Positions 1-18,099 of a stretch of 64,000 bases of DNA are shown here, one piece after another. Under the pieces are notes generated by a model, which had not been told where the DNA came from, did not search any database, and saw only the letters and a list, made by a program, of their open reading frames with translations. Position 1 is the stretch's first letter, and each line of letters opens with the position of its first letter. The stretch is taken from NCBI RefSeq assembly GCF_028476545.1, contig NW_026731572.1, positions 265,748 to 329,747 on the forward strand, in the 5' to 3' direction. Source of the stretch: Physella acuta. Lineage: Eukaryota; Mollusca; Gastropoda; Physidae. A program made the position numbers and the translations under genes.

Positions 1-900
1 ACAGAGGCGGATGTATCACTTAATATCAGCCTATGCGCTAATTATTTGTAAACTGTGAACGAAAAGATAAAAGCAAAAAATTGTCACCAGTCAGCCATAT
101 ATAGCTTGAAATGACCTTTTGTTATCAGCATTTACGTATAAACATGTTTACGACGGAAACGCAGGATAAAAATCAATTCTTCCTAAATTGGATATTATTT
201 TTCTATCGTTTTACCCTCTCGTCCCTAACTATTCCAGCCCTGCTAAAGATAGAAACATCCGTTTAAGTACGTTTGCGGGAATCCGCGTGCAGCCATGACG
301 CCAGTGCCAGCACTTCCGCTCTCCAGTGACGTCAGTAATGACGCCATAGCATTCAATAATTTGTGCCTCGTGACCGTCCTCGCAAAAATCTAGGCCATTG
401 TTATGTTGACAACCAATCGGGTTAGAGAGCCGAACGCGCGTGCGTGAAAAATCAATATTTCATTGTGAGCTCCAACGTTTGTAGTGACGTGAACGAACAT
501 TTTTAAAGTGTCTTTAAAAAAAGAGGGAAAATAGATAAAATAAATGGAAGTACGCATTTAGACGCCTCCAGAGAAATTATGGGGACGTAGAAGTTAATAA
601 AAGTAACAAAAGTGTATCGAAAATAAATGCAATTTAAGCATTTTATGAAGGACGGTACATATATCCTTGTAAACATGGCTAGAGCCGAGTATTTTAAGTG
701 TGAAAAAGTCAATAGGCGCATTAAAATATTATGAGAAGAATGTAGTGATAGGAATAAAGTTAAAAAACAAAAACAGTTTAAAAAATTAAAAATGTTGACG
801 GTGAATTTTGTAAATTTTCTTTTTTTTTAAGTTGAAGTTTGCGAGTACCCAAAACAAAGTTTTAAAAATTAGAACGGATAAACATGATACTATATTTTTT
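1..900. other. Left-edge intergenic block with CpG-rich promoter-like core
   Basis: No open frame here looks like a protein. The core at about 240-495 has more CpG and GC than the rest and contains bZIP and CCAAT motifs, annotated separately. The flanks are ordinary AT-rich DNA with A/T runs. The first bases resemble the CAGAGGCG start of hAT-like termini, but with the partner outside the window this cannot be tested. Confidence 0.4.
285..492. promoter_or_regulatory. Cluster of CRE-type sites with a CCAAT box
   Basis: A full CRE palindrome TGACGTCA lies at 327-334. Half-type TGACGCCA copies lie at 296-303 and 339-346, TGACGTGA at 485-492, and a CCAAT box at 413-417. Four CREB/ATF-like sites plus CCAAT within about 200 bp of CpG-rich DNA is typical of a promoter in an otherwise CpG-poor region. 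I cannot tell which way it points; no first coding exon is recognisable on either side, so it may serve a gene whose coding exons lie outside the window. Confidence 0.35.
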
Positions 901-967
901 GTCCAATGTTAAGTAGTTGGTGGGAGTTGTAGTAAGATCTAGACTGGATGAAAATTATGTATTGGTA

Positions 968-7042
<6,075 letters not shown>

Positions 7043-7735
7043 TTTCAGATACTCTCATAGGTTGTAAGTAGGAGGTTTCAAATAATCATGTAGCGTGTAA
7101 GTAGGATGTTTCAGATATTAATGTAGCGTGTAAGCAGGAGGTTTCAGATATTAATCAAATTCATGTAGTGTGTAAGTAGGAGGTTTCAGATATTCATGTA
7201 GCGTGTAAGTAGGAGGTTTAAGATATTCATGTAGCGTGTAAGTAGGAGGTTTAAGATATTCATGTTGGGTGTAAGTAGGTTTAAGATATTCATGTAGCGT
7301 GTAAGTAGGAGGTTTCAGATATTCATGTAGCGTGTAAGTAGGAGGTTTCAGATATTCATGTAGCGTGTAAGTAGGAGGTTTCAGATATTCATGTAGCGTG
7401 TAAGTAGGAGGTTTCAGATATGCATCTTGGGTGTAAGTAGGAGGTTTCAGATAATCGTGATCGTGTAGGGTGTAAGTAGGTTTAAGATATTAAAGTAGTG
7501 TGCAAGTAGGTTTCAAATAATCATGTAGGGTGTAAGTAGGATGTTTCAGATATTTATGTAGAGTGTAAGCAAGAGGTTTAAGATAATCATGTAGAGTGTA
7601 CGCAGGAGATTTCAGATATTCATGTAGCAATGTAGTAGGTTTCAGAACTTATATGGGGCGTAAGCAGGACGTCATATATGATCGTGTAGGGTGCAAGAAT
7701 GAGGGTTACGATACTCATGTAGGATGTAAGCGGAT
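7043..7735. repeat. 33-bp minisatellite of about 20 units
   Basis: Tandem units contain GTAAGTAGGAGGTTTCAGAT followed by ATTCATGTAGCGT. The centre (about 7190-7440) is nearly homogeneous. Both edges decay through short variants and then into loosely related copies down to about 7880, a gradient typical of unequal exchange with older edge units. Each unit contains a consensus 5' splice site (GTAAGT) and a TTTCAG acceptor-like hexamer. Confidence 0.93.
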
Positions 7736-8235
7736 GTTAAGGAAACTCGTGTAAGGTGTTTGCTGGGGGGGGGGTTGTTCATGCTGCAGGTTGGAAGGAG
7801 ATTTAAGATAGTCAAATAAGGTGTAGGCAAGGGGTTTACAATCTATGAAAATGTTTTTGTAGGGTGGAGGTTTAGTAGATTCCAATGGGCAAGGTTGGTT
7901 AAATGTACCCACAATGGTTTGTTTAAAGGTGGTTTTAGCGTTTGATCATCACTCACTTTAATTACTGCGGAAAATACGCGTTTTCTTTTACGTACTTTTT
8001 TTTCTGCAAGGCATAATTTTACAATAACTGCATAAAAAATGATCCATTTGAAAATAAATTAATTCATGCATTCAAAATTTTAGCAATCTTAAATTACAGA
8101 TTTTAAAAAACGCGTGCAGCGCAACGAACACAACCCTCCCATGGAATAAAGATTTTGAGACTACAAAGAGGTGTCAAAAACATCCGAGGAGGCACCAGCG
8201 TGACGAGGGAGCCAGCAGCTGAAATAAAATTCAAA

Positions 8236-9965
8236 GAGGTTAATGTGTTGTATTGGCTACATCATTTTAGTTCTGTGGCACGAGTTTGGGTTTGTAGAGG
8301 CTCATGTGTTGTATTGGCTACATCATTTTAGTTCTGTGGCACGTGTTTGGGTTTGTAGAGGCTCATGTGTTGTATTGGCTACATCATTTTAGTTCTGTGG
8401 CACGAGTTTGGGTTTGTAGAGGCTCATGTGTTGTATTGGCTACATCATTTTAGTTCTGTGGCACGTGTTTGGGTTTGTAGAGGCTCATGTGTTGTATTGG
8501 CTACATCATTTTAGTTCTGTGGCACGAGTTTGGGTTTGTAGAGGCTCATGTGTTGTATTGGCTACATCATTTTAGTTCTGTGGCACGTGTTTGGGTTTGT
8601 AGAGGCTCATGTGTTGTATTGGCTACATCATTTTAGTTCTGTGGCACGTGTTTGGGTTTGTAGAGGCTCATGTGTTGTATTGGCTACATCATTTTAGATC
8701 TTTGGCACATGTTTGGGTTTGTAGAAATGTGTTGTATTGGCTACATCATTTTAGTTCTGTGGCACATGTTTGGGTTTGTAGAGGCTCATGTGTTGTATTG
8801 GCTACATCATTTTAGATTTGAGGCACATGTTTGGGTTTGTAGAAATGTGTTTTATTGGCTACATCATTTTAGTTTTGAGGCACATGTTTGGGTTTGTAGA
8901 AATGTGTTGCATTGGCTACATCATTTTAGTTTTGAGGCACATGTTTGGGTTTGTAGAGGCTCGTGTGTTGTATTGGCTACATCATTTTAGTTTTGAGGCA
9001 CATGTTTGGGTTTGTAGAAATGTGTTGCATTGGCTACATCATTTTAGTTTTGAGGCACATGTTTGGGTTTGTAGAGGCTCATATGTTGTATTGGGTTTGT
9101 AGAAATGTGTTGCATTGGCTACATCATTTTAGATTTGAGGTACATGTTTGGGTTTGTAGAGGCTCATATGTTATATTGGCTACATCATTTTAGTTCTGAG
9201 CCACATGTTTGGGTTTGTAGAGGCTTATGTGTTGCATTGGCTACATCATTTTAGATTTGAGGTACATGTTTGGGTTTGTAGAGGCTCATATGTTATATTG
9301 GCTACATCATTTTAGTTCTGAGCCACATGTTTGGGTTTGTAAATGTGTTGCATTGGCTACATCATTTTAGACTTGCGGCACATGTTTGGGTTTGTAGAGG
9401 ATCATATGTTGCAGTGGCTACATCATTTTAGTTCTGCGCAACATGTTTGGGTTTGTAGAAATAATATGTTGTATTGGCTTCATCCTATTAGATTTGCGGC
9501 ACATGTTTGGGTTTGTAGAAATGTGTTGCTTTGGCTACATTTTTGCATTGGCTACATCATTTTAGACTAGGGGAACATGTTTGGGTTTGTAGAAATGTGT
9601 TGAATCGGCTACATCATTTTAGACTTGCGGCACATGTTTGGGTTTGTAGAAATGTGTTTTTTTGGCTACATTTTTGCATTGGCTACATCATTTTAGACTA
9701 GGGGAACATGTTTGGGTTTGTAGAAATGTGTTGAATCGGCTACATCATTTTAGACTTGCGGCACATGTTTGGGTTTGTAGAAATGTGTTTTTTTGGCTAC
9801 ATTTTTGCATTGGCTACATCATTTTAGACTAGGGGAACATGTTTGGGTTTGTAGAAATGTGTTGAATCGGCTACATCAGTTTAGACTTGCGGCACATGTT
9901 TGGGTTTGTAGAGGATCATGTGTTGCCTTGGCTACAACATTTTAGTTCTGTGGCACATGTTTAGG
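8236..9965. repeat. 61-bp minisatellite with higher-order organisation
   Basis: Close to thirty tandem copies of a unit built from TGTTGTATTGGCTACATCAT, TTTAGTTCTGTGGCAC and GTTTGGGTTTGTAGAGGCTC. The leading units are exactly 61 bp apart and alternate CACGAG with CACGTG, making a 122-bp dimer. Middle units often lack the GGCTC spacer. From about 9525 to 9905 a 131-bp composite unit recurs three times. Open frames across it are a by-product of the period and are not genes. Confidence 0.95.
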
Positions 9966-10419
9966 TTTTTTTTTAGCAAGGCAGTTGTATTAAATGTAGA
10001 GCAGTGATGAATAATGTGAAGTCAGAGCGTTTACATGTCTGATGCAGTTTTACTAGTTTTGGCTACGGTCAAACAGTCTGGTTGAACACCAATTGTTAAT
10101 TTATTTTAAATTAGATAACTCACAAGAATTGGTAAAGATATAATAGTTACAGCAGCATGAAATTCGGACAATATGTCTTTCCTATATAAAGTTTTATAAT
10201 TTATGTAGTACACAAGGATATGACAAGGAAGCAATACATTATGCGTGGTAGGCTGCAATCCAAAAAAAAGTTGATTCAAGTACCGGCATGCACTCTGGAA
10301 ATGACCATTGTGATAATAGGACAAGATACAATAGTGGGATGGCATAGTCAGTGGCTGACAAAACCACAAGCTCTGAAGCTCCTACTATACCCAACCCCCC
10401 TTTTCTCTACGCATCTTTT

Positions 10420-10420
<1 letters not shown>
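9966..10420. other. Short gene-free spacer
   Basis: Unique AT-rich sequence between the 61-bp minisatellite and the next TA tract. Nothing coding or structured stands out. Confidence 0.5.

Positions 10421-10496
<76 letters not shown>
10421..10496. repeat. (TA)n microsatellite
   Basis: Pure alternating TA for about 75 bp. Confidence 0.95.
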
Positions 10497-10497
<1 letters not shown>

Positions 10498-13400
10498 TTA
10501 AATTATTTCATACTAAAAATATACAATAACTATTGCAACAAGAGAAATGCTATTGACCATAGAAATACTTTGAATGAAGCAAAATCATTTCAGAATACAA
10601 TAGCTTATTGTATGCTAATAGAAAAATGCATAATCTTTTTCCATCTGTTGTGTAATGTCCAGTCAGCATAATTTCTGGAACACATGGCTATACTCTTCTA
10701 ATACTGGTAGGAACATTACTAGTTAACAAACACTGAGAAGGTCCTATAGGGCTTTAACTATATATTACAAAAGAAGTGCATAATGTTGCATGAGAATAAC
10801 ACGTGTAATAAACAAATATAACTTGACGACCTATGTATTATAATACTTCAAATAACCTAAGAACTTAACCTTCTTTAACAAATATTGAGTTTAAATATCA
10901 GAAACGGAACCCATACTCATACGTCCATAACTATATATTCAAACTAATCCCGCAATAGACTGTTATTGAATGCGGTACGTGGTCCGTAAACATCAACAAC
11001 TTTCTAGTCTAGAGTCTGTCCTCAGGCCAAGCTGACGACCCAACTTGTGGGAATGCCCGTAGCCGGTAGTCCTACATTGAAGCGTTGTGCTGACTAAATA
11101 TGGGGTGAACTTTTCTGGGAAACCCAAACGGGGGCCGTGCTTACCCTTTTTTTTTTTTAAATCCCTAAGCTATTTTAATAAGGAGCTACTTCATACGGGG
11201 TATATTAAACAAACAATAGAGAGGAAGCGAATCTTGTATAGAAAGGTGTGCGAAATCTACATAAATTATCTGTAAAATAACTTCATTATTAATATTATAT
11301 GCCTGAAGTAAATGAGTTACTGTATTCACTCTCAACTACTGGGAGCATGTAAGTCTAGAATCTAGCAGTTAAAGAGTTAGATCTAGAAGGCTAACTTTTT
11401 AACAGCTAAAAATTAAATGTGTAAGATAGTATTTTTTTTTTGTAAGTTAAGAATTTGTTTTTTAAAAAAAACAATTTTTTTAAAATTAAACACTTTCCGG
11501 ATACACCAGAGACATGGGAAAACGAAAGTTCTGCCATGTTAAGTTTTGGGTTAAGTTCAAGATTATAGTGAAAGTGAGGGCTTGGGTGAAGGTTAGGTAA
11601 GGCATCGTAATCTGCGATGCCGAATCAAAGTTTAAAATTGCGTTGCAAGTTACTTGTTTCTATGTTTAGGAATTTACAGAAAAAGGACCTGAAATGTCAT
11701 TTAAAATATTTAAAGCTCATGATACACTAAGATTAAATTATACTAGATCTAGATCTATATTAGTATATTAGCTGTATTGAAATAATATAAATACAAAAAA
11801 GTGAATACTTACAAGACAAAAGCCATACTATAAAAATCAATTAGTATCCTCAGAAACTGCAAAAATACTTTTATTTAATTTACCGCTGAAACCTATTTTT
11901 AAAACAATGAAGTCTAGATCTATCTATTATTAAACTAAGAAGAAAAAAAATGTATAAAGAAACTTTCACGATGCGATCAGCAAAATCCCTTCACACTATG
12001 GTACGGTCCCATAGCCCAGTAAGAATTTGAAGGAGAACCACGTTTCGTTTGTTCAATATTAGCGGTGGTCACTGACATTACCAGCACAACGTCACCGCCG
12101 TCTGTACCTCTCACTACAAAATAAGCCAGCTCGCTTTTAACTCGCGTCTACACGACCCACTTGTTGAGCTCCACGCGAGGGCCAAGCCGCGGATCTTACT
12201 ACAACTACTACTAGTCTAGTTCCCGCCTTCTATTTTAGCTAGAAGGAAGGCTTCTATAAAAGAAAAAAATTTAAAAAAAAAAAAAAGATTTCACGCCAGA
12301 CAACTCCTATGACATCATTCTTCAGGTATGAACCGTCTGCCCTCCAGGTGGGCACGAGAAGATAAAAAGGTACGAAAAAAGAAAGGGGGAGATTATACGC
12401 GTGAAAATTCAAACAAAAAGTATTTTTTTAAATGTCAGTGTTTTAAGGTGAATCGAATTACTGACGGTGTTTGCATACACAACAAGTGAGACGGTGAACA
12501 GACGGGGTAAAGTAATGTGCTATTTATCGGAGTTACAAATCTACAGGCTACCCCGCTAAACTGGGCGATAAAAAATAAAAATCTAAGGCCAACGGTGAAC
12601 AAGGAAAATCAGATACTGCCAAAAACGTTTTTTTAAAACAATTAGCCACCCAAGTAACGGCTTAAAATCAATGTTCGCACATTTTTCTTGCATGTTTCAT
12701 AAATATAACAGTCGTTTTTAAGAAAGCAGTAAACATGTTTAAAGAATAAACAAAACGGTCTCAGCTTAATTTCGATAGAGAAGGATTTTTCATATAAGAT
12801 ATTGTTTTGTCCTTGGTCTAAGGACCTTTGATGGTTGAGACCTGAACAAGTCGAGTCCAGTAATCGAAGTAAGTTACATAGTTATTGAAGAAATTATGGA
12901 GCTACGGTTTCATTTCTTCTATTGTGTGATAGTCTTTATACTTACAGCACACGTTAAGTAATAGTCCACCGATTAAATAAAAACATGATGACTAGTGCAT
13001 AATGACTAATTTTTTTTAAACTTTAAAACACAAAATACAAAAACCCTAAGTCCTATATTAACTGTTGTAAATAAGGTTCTTGTAACCAGACTTTATGATA
13101 ACCATGAGACAAAGTATCAGATTATTTAAAATACGTTTTAAACGTTTTCTAGCCAAACACTTCTCGTGCATGTTGAAAGATGAATGTTTGACTACTACAG
13201 TGCATTTTACAAAAGTAAAACGAACAATAATCTGATCAATAACAACACGTCCATAAGGCCTTTTATGATCCGTCAAGTATTGTGTTTCAACTTTATTATT
13301 AACAAGAGGAGAAATACTTAAAATGTGCCGGGTGAAAAGTGTCTCATTAAAAAAGGACGAATGTAATGTAGTGAGGTCATGTATGTAAATGTTTTAATAC

Positions 13401-14200
13401 TAAATTAACAAACACTTTTAAAATAATGGTGTAGCTGTTGAAGGATTTAAGACGTAGCTATTTACAAAAAAACCCATTAAACTTATCATAATCATTAAAC
13501 TTATTTATGCAATGCTGTTGGATCTTTATGGTGCTTTAGGGGGCTATCAGTTTCTTACCCACATTTTTTAGCTTTCATGAGAAGGTCTAACCTAAACCTG
13601 TCCATAAAACGCTACACGACCATAGCTGCTGCCGTTTACAGGACACTAATTCTAAAATTGTACGCATTAGCACTGTATTTTATGCTCCATAACAGAAAAA
13701 TATTCTGAAATCAACTTTACATTGTTCCATGTATACACCCATGAAAGTCAGCTGAGATTGGAACATGGGCTCGACACAGAGGCAGACATTGAGACAACAC
13801 CACAAATCTAGCCGGCTAAAGTGTCAAAGCAACTGATAGCTCTAGACTCTAGTTTGGTAGCAGAGTTCAATGGCTACGTCATTGTGTCAAAACAAGTGAT
13901 ATTTTGGTGGTTTTCTGGTTGTCTGTATGATAACCGAGAGGGCAATGGTCGGCGTCATAGTTATATTTAGGTGGCTTTTTGGTGTCTATGCAGCATAAAT
14001 GTGCAGAAATATGGAGAAGGCAATGGAAGGCGACACAGCATCGACGTAATTAACATAAAAAGGGCTTCCTGCAACCTGTACCGATTTGACACGAATAAAA
14101 CATTATCTTCGTGCACTTTGAGTGGCCAAATTATTAGGATCAAAGTTCATATCATTCAAATAAATGTGATTCACTTATAGACTATATGGTACTTTAACGA

Positions 14201-14229
14201 TGGGGGGGGGGGGGGGGGGGGGAGGGGGG
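14201..14229 (+). repeat. Long G run (G-quadruplex-prone)
   Basis: About twenty consecutive G followed by A and another G block. Similar G or C runs occur at 40340, 45669, 57236, 61799 and 62799. They could fold as G-quadruplexes and are likely sites of length error. Confidence 0.9.
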
Positions 14230-15339
14230 GGCATTATTGGGGATGGGATGAAATTATATTTTAAAGAACCTATTTGCGTGTTGTGGTTTTTTTTTTCTGT
14301 TTGTTGTTTTGTTTTGTTTTTTTGTTGCTGTTGTGGTGTTACCCTAGTGTTTTTGAGCTCTACATATAGTTTTAAATTTAGTATAGCTAAAATTGTGTTT
14401 AAACAATTATTTTAGGTACTATATCAAATTTATAGAGCGGTTAGTTATAATTTAAAACACACATCTAACTAATAACAATGTAAGACGGTAAGGAAAGCTG
14501 TAATAGCAAGTTATTCGTTCATATAATGGTGTCGTGTTGAAACAAATTTGTTTTAAATTTTGCAAAATGTATAATTATGACACAAAAAGGCTTATCTTTT
14601 AAATACGGTCTTGAAATGAATACGAGAAGATCATGAAAAGAAAAGTGGCTTGGTGGAAATATTTTCCTCTGCTAATATAATGTATCTTAACACAAAGTAA
14701 AATAATGTAATGTTCCATTGCACTTAAACCCGCGTTTTCCAGCGTTAAGACAATTTATTGTAAAATAACAAGCTTGACGATTTTACAGTGTGTTGCTGAG
14801 TTATTTTGGTACGAATTAAGTAGACGGTAAAGATAGTGTACCGAGGCGGTTTTTTTATTGTAACTAACAACGCAGATGGATTTTTGGCGTTTCTCCAAAG
14901 ACAACGCGGAGACCCACAACAAAAGGAATAGCTATTTCACTTTTTTAGCAACCGCAAAAAAAATCCTGCAAAGTCTGATTTTTTTTTTAATTCATGTTAT
15001 CTATTTTTGTTATTCGACTATTATGTTTTAGAAAATTCAATACTTCTTTTCTTTAATATAAGGAAACAAAAAAAAAGTATAAACTTAATCAATGGGACGG
15101 CGTGGTCGAGCGCTCTATCATTAATCCGAAAGATACAAACGTTATGCAACAAAAACTTTTAAAAGTGAAAGAAAAAAAAACACCCTGAAACAATGACATT
15201 CCCTCCGATGACGGATGTCTCACATAAAATGACGAAGATGAAATACTTAAAGCATTGTGTGGCTTGTGATGCTATTTGTGTGCGGCGGAGAAATTCCAAT
15301 AGCTCTACTAATTTTCCCGTGGAGTAAATATATGATTAA

Positions 15340-15560
15340 AGCTTTCCGTGACGTCAGTGTTTTTATTTCGAGCTTTATCACTGACCTCCGCGGTCTGAAG
15401 GGTGTTCTTCACCTTGGTGAGCATGCTGATGCTCCTCGTGACTCAAGGCCCAAGAATGCACCTGTTTCTCAGCAAATGCTCCCCGCGATCGTGCATCTTT
15501 GTGAGTCACACCACGGATCCAGAAAACACCCACCGCCATATCACAGCGTAGAGTGTGCCA
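15340..15560. promoter_or_regulatory. GC-rich block with one CRE and two AP-1 sites
   Basis: TGACGTCA at 15349-15356, TGACTCA at 15439-15445 and TGAGTCA at 15502-15508 lie within 160 bp of markedly GC- and CpG-richer DNA. This looks like a bZIP-bound promoter or enhancer, or a noncoding first exon. No coding exon can be attached to it. Confidence 0.3.
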
Positions 15561-17344
15561 GAATTAGAACAGGCACGGTATTGTTGTGGAATCTTTTTTA
15601 TTTTATTTTTGTTTCCCCACTTTTTTTTTCCTCCGCAAACTTCTGATGACTAGGTTACGCAAGAATTCCAGCCCTGATAGAATGAACAGGTTGGGTACGC
15701 ACTTTTATATCAACATTGAAAAACACGTCCTTTGTTTAAAACTTTTCTAAATTAATCTTTCATGCTGATTATTTTTACGTAAGCAATTTCATTCACTCCA
15801 GATAAATATTTGTATCAAAAGAGAAGGCCTATAAAAAGAGATATAAATAAGTTTTTCATAAAGTATTTTTTATTTTGTGTACCCCATATTCTGCTCTATT
15901 GAATGATTTCACAATTAGTATAAAAATATCCCATCACACTGAACTGGTTCACGACAGGTCAGCAAGGCAACTGCTTGTGCTCGATGAACCAGTCATGGCC
16001 CAGACAGGTGGGAAGCTGAGAGTGAGTAAACATGTGGGGATGCTCGCGCGTGAATCATACAACACTAGCTGTTAGGTAGTATTTTTTTTTACTCCAAACA
16101 GAATGGAATCAGCATCAGAGTTGGCATGATTCATAACGTGAATGAGAAAAACCATAGTATAACGCAATGAAGGAGCTTGCAATCTCAATCTTGTACTACA
16201 GTTTCACAAGTGGATGTGCCTATACAATCGACTTCAGTTTACCGTGGTCACAAGTTCCACTACGATGTAGTGTTAATAGATACATCTATTAAGATCTCAC
16301 ACAGGGATGTCCTAACAACATTGACTCCTCATCAGCCTTTTACATTACAATCGCCAACAGCCTCTTTAACTAGATTAACCAAATTAGAATTTCATTACCA
16401 CGGTTAAGTGATATTGTTTCAATAGTGGATATTGTCAATGAATTGATTCGTCGTGAAAACTTAAGTTTACAATCATCTACAGATAGGGTGGCTGACATGC
16501 TAAAATATCGATTTGATTTCACTAATACACGATGAATTAGTGTGGTTATAAATGCCACTCAGTTTTAATATGTCGAATGAGAATGTGCACTGTGAGCCGA
16601 TGACGATTATTTAAACCCGTAATCGCTAGTACATAACAAACATTTAGTTGTTTATACTCTTTTCTAAAAGGAAAAAAAAAACTGCACACTAATACTGTGA
16701 ACACTGAAAGCTCCCCTAACCTCTATTACGTTATTATTTTAAAAACTCCACAGGGAGAGTTTTTTTTTTTAATCAGAGGGCCTGAAAGGAGAAAATGGGT
16801 CGGAGAGTTCTCAACTTTGGCATTACGTAAGCTTACCTGTTGTGCGAGGTATGAGTGAGTAAATGTCTCACCAGCTAAGAATGTACACAAGCTAAGGAAT
16901 ACCCTGCTGTCTAAGTGTATAGGAATCTTACGTATTTTATTCTCTAGCCAACTCAGTGTCACAAAGGTGAATTAAACAAAATAGGGAAAATTCGTTGGAT
17001 GACAAATAGTAGGCCCTTATCTAAAGAGGAATAATTTTTTTAATAATTTATTTTCTAAAGTAAATATAATTTTAAAAGTAAACTTTTATAGGTCTTAAAG
17101 TAACTTTAAAAAATTTAGTTTTCAACTTTGCTGTGGATATTTTTAATGATATAAATGAATCGTTATATTATAGACAGCGTATGACGTTTGAAGAGCGTTA
17201 TGAATTCAAGGCATAGGAAAGAAAATATTGTAAATAAGAACGTTCCTCTTTTGAACGTAGCAACTCGTATACACAAACAAGTTAATAAAAAGTCTAGTGA
17301 CAATTTAAGCGCAATTTCCTTATGTTATCCATAACAATTTTTAA

Positions 17345-17493
17345 TTTTTTTGTGACCGAACGAAAGGATATTTTTTTGCGCTAAAAACCTACACGATGCT
17401 CAGTTTAAATTAAAAATATCATCCTAGGCCTACACGATGCTCAGTTTAAAAATTCTTAATTATTTTTTTGTGACCGAACGAAAGGATATTTTT
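17345..17493. repeat. Interlaced local duplication (A-B-B-A)
   Basis: A segment containing TGTGACCGAACGAAAGGATA occurs at 17345-17377 and again at 17463-17493. Between the copies, CCTACACGATGCTCAGTTTA occurs at 17389 and 17429. All copies are in direct orientation, so the block arose by overlapping duplications or template switching. Confidence 0.85.
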
Positions 17494-17765
17494 GAAAACT
17501 TTCTTCGGCAATATTGTTCTAAATTATGGCAGGAATCGATTGGTAAATGTTTCAAGTCGCTAAGTGGTCTGGTTGCCGAGATATGGACCAAAAACTGCAT
17601 TTGTTCGAGGTTTTTTGCTTTTCCTGGAAATCCAGGAAGAAATTCCGGGAATTTTTTTTTGGCCCACAATCATCCTTGGAACTTGCTTAACATATTTGCT
17701 TTTGGAACTAGTCCTCGATATTGCTTCGTTGAGGAGGAGATACGACTTAAAACTGCGGACACACA

Positions 17766-17803
17766 TCCATCCATCCATCCATTCATTCATTCATCCATCC
17801 AGA
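17766..17803. repeat. (CATC/CATT)n microsatellite
   Basis: A short run of CATC and CATT tetranucleotides lying about 50 bp from the 3' side of the adjacent SINE, where simple repeats are often found. Confidence 0.8.
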
Positions 17804-17854
17804 AATGACGAGTTAATAATCGCAATTGTCCGTATGGAAATTGCGCTAAAAAGT

Positions 17855-18099
17855 AAAGTTTCCTTTTCAAACCTGACGGTCTATGGGGCAAGTGAAGCAG
17901 AGTTCACTTATTTCTGCGACCTCGGCATATGAAGAGATAGTGTGGTCAGCACTATGCCCAGCCGCCTTTACTTTCCCTAACGTAAGTTACCCATCAGAGT
18001 TGGGTGGGCTCAGGAACGGTCTACTGACTTGAACCCGGATTTGAACTCGAGACTTACGGGTTAGCAGTCCAGCTCTCTACCTTTAGACCACTCCGTCCC
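17855..18099 (-). mobile_element. tRNA-headed SINE, copy 1
   Basis: Read on the minus strand, a tRNA-like head starts at 18099 with GGGACGGAGTGGTCTAAAGG (A box) and has GAGTTCAAATCC as B box. It is followed by a body containing CAACTCTGATGGGTA, a TTAGGGAAAGTAAAGG block, a GCATAGTGCTGACCACA block and CTATCTCTTCATATGCC. The head is RNA polymerase III promoter-like. The conserved body recalls the shared central domains of invertebrate SINEs, but I cannot name the subfamily. Confidence 0.88.

Larger units (their letters stand above)
10497..17344. other. Gene-free stretch with a G run and one GC-rich island
   Basis: No exon is supportable in this 6.8 kb. It contains A/T-rich unique sequence, a G run at 14201-14229, a tRNA-like A-box (GTGGTCGAGCG) near 15103 without a matching B-box, and a GC-rich patch at about 15250-15560 annotated separately. 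An open frame of 129 codons crosses that patch but shows no domain and ends in simple-sequence Phe/Ser codons. Confidence 0.45.

Noticed and set aside
8609-9570. Series of overlapping open frames with repeated MCCIGYIILVLRHMFGFVE-type peptides
   Set aside because: They follow the period of the 61-bp minisatellite, change frame between blocks and have no start or splice context.
7043-9965. CRISPR-like array
   Set aside because: Units are contiguous with no unique spacers, and the DNA is clearly nuclear eukaryotic.
15257-15646. 129-codon plus-strand open frame
   Set aside because: No domain or splice evidence; the start lies in AT-rich DNA and the end in T-rich simple sequence. The GC-rich middle is better explained as regulatory DNA.
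17855-18099. A genuine tRNA gene
   Set aside because: The A and B boxes belong to a SINE: no cloverleaf closes, and the same body follows the head in several copies.
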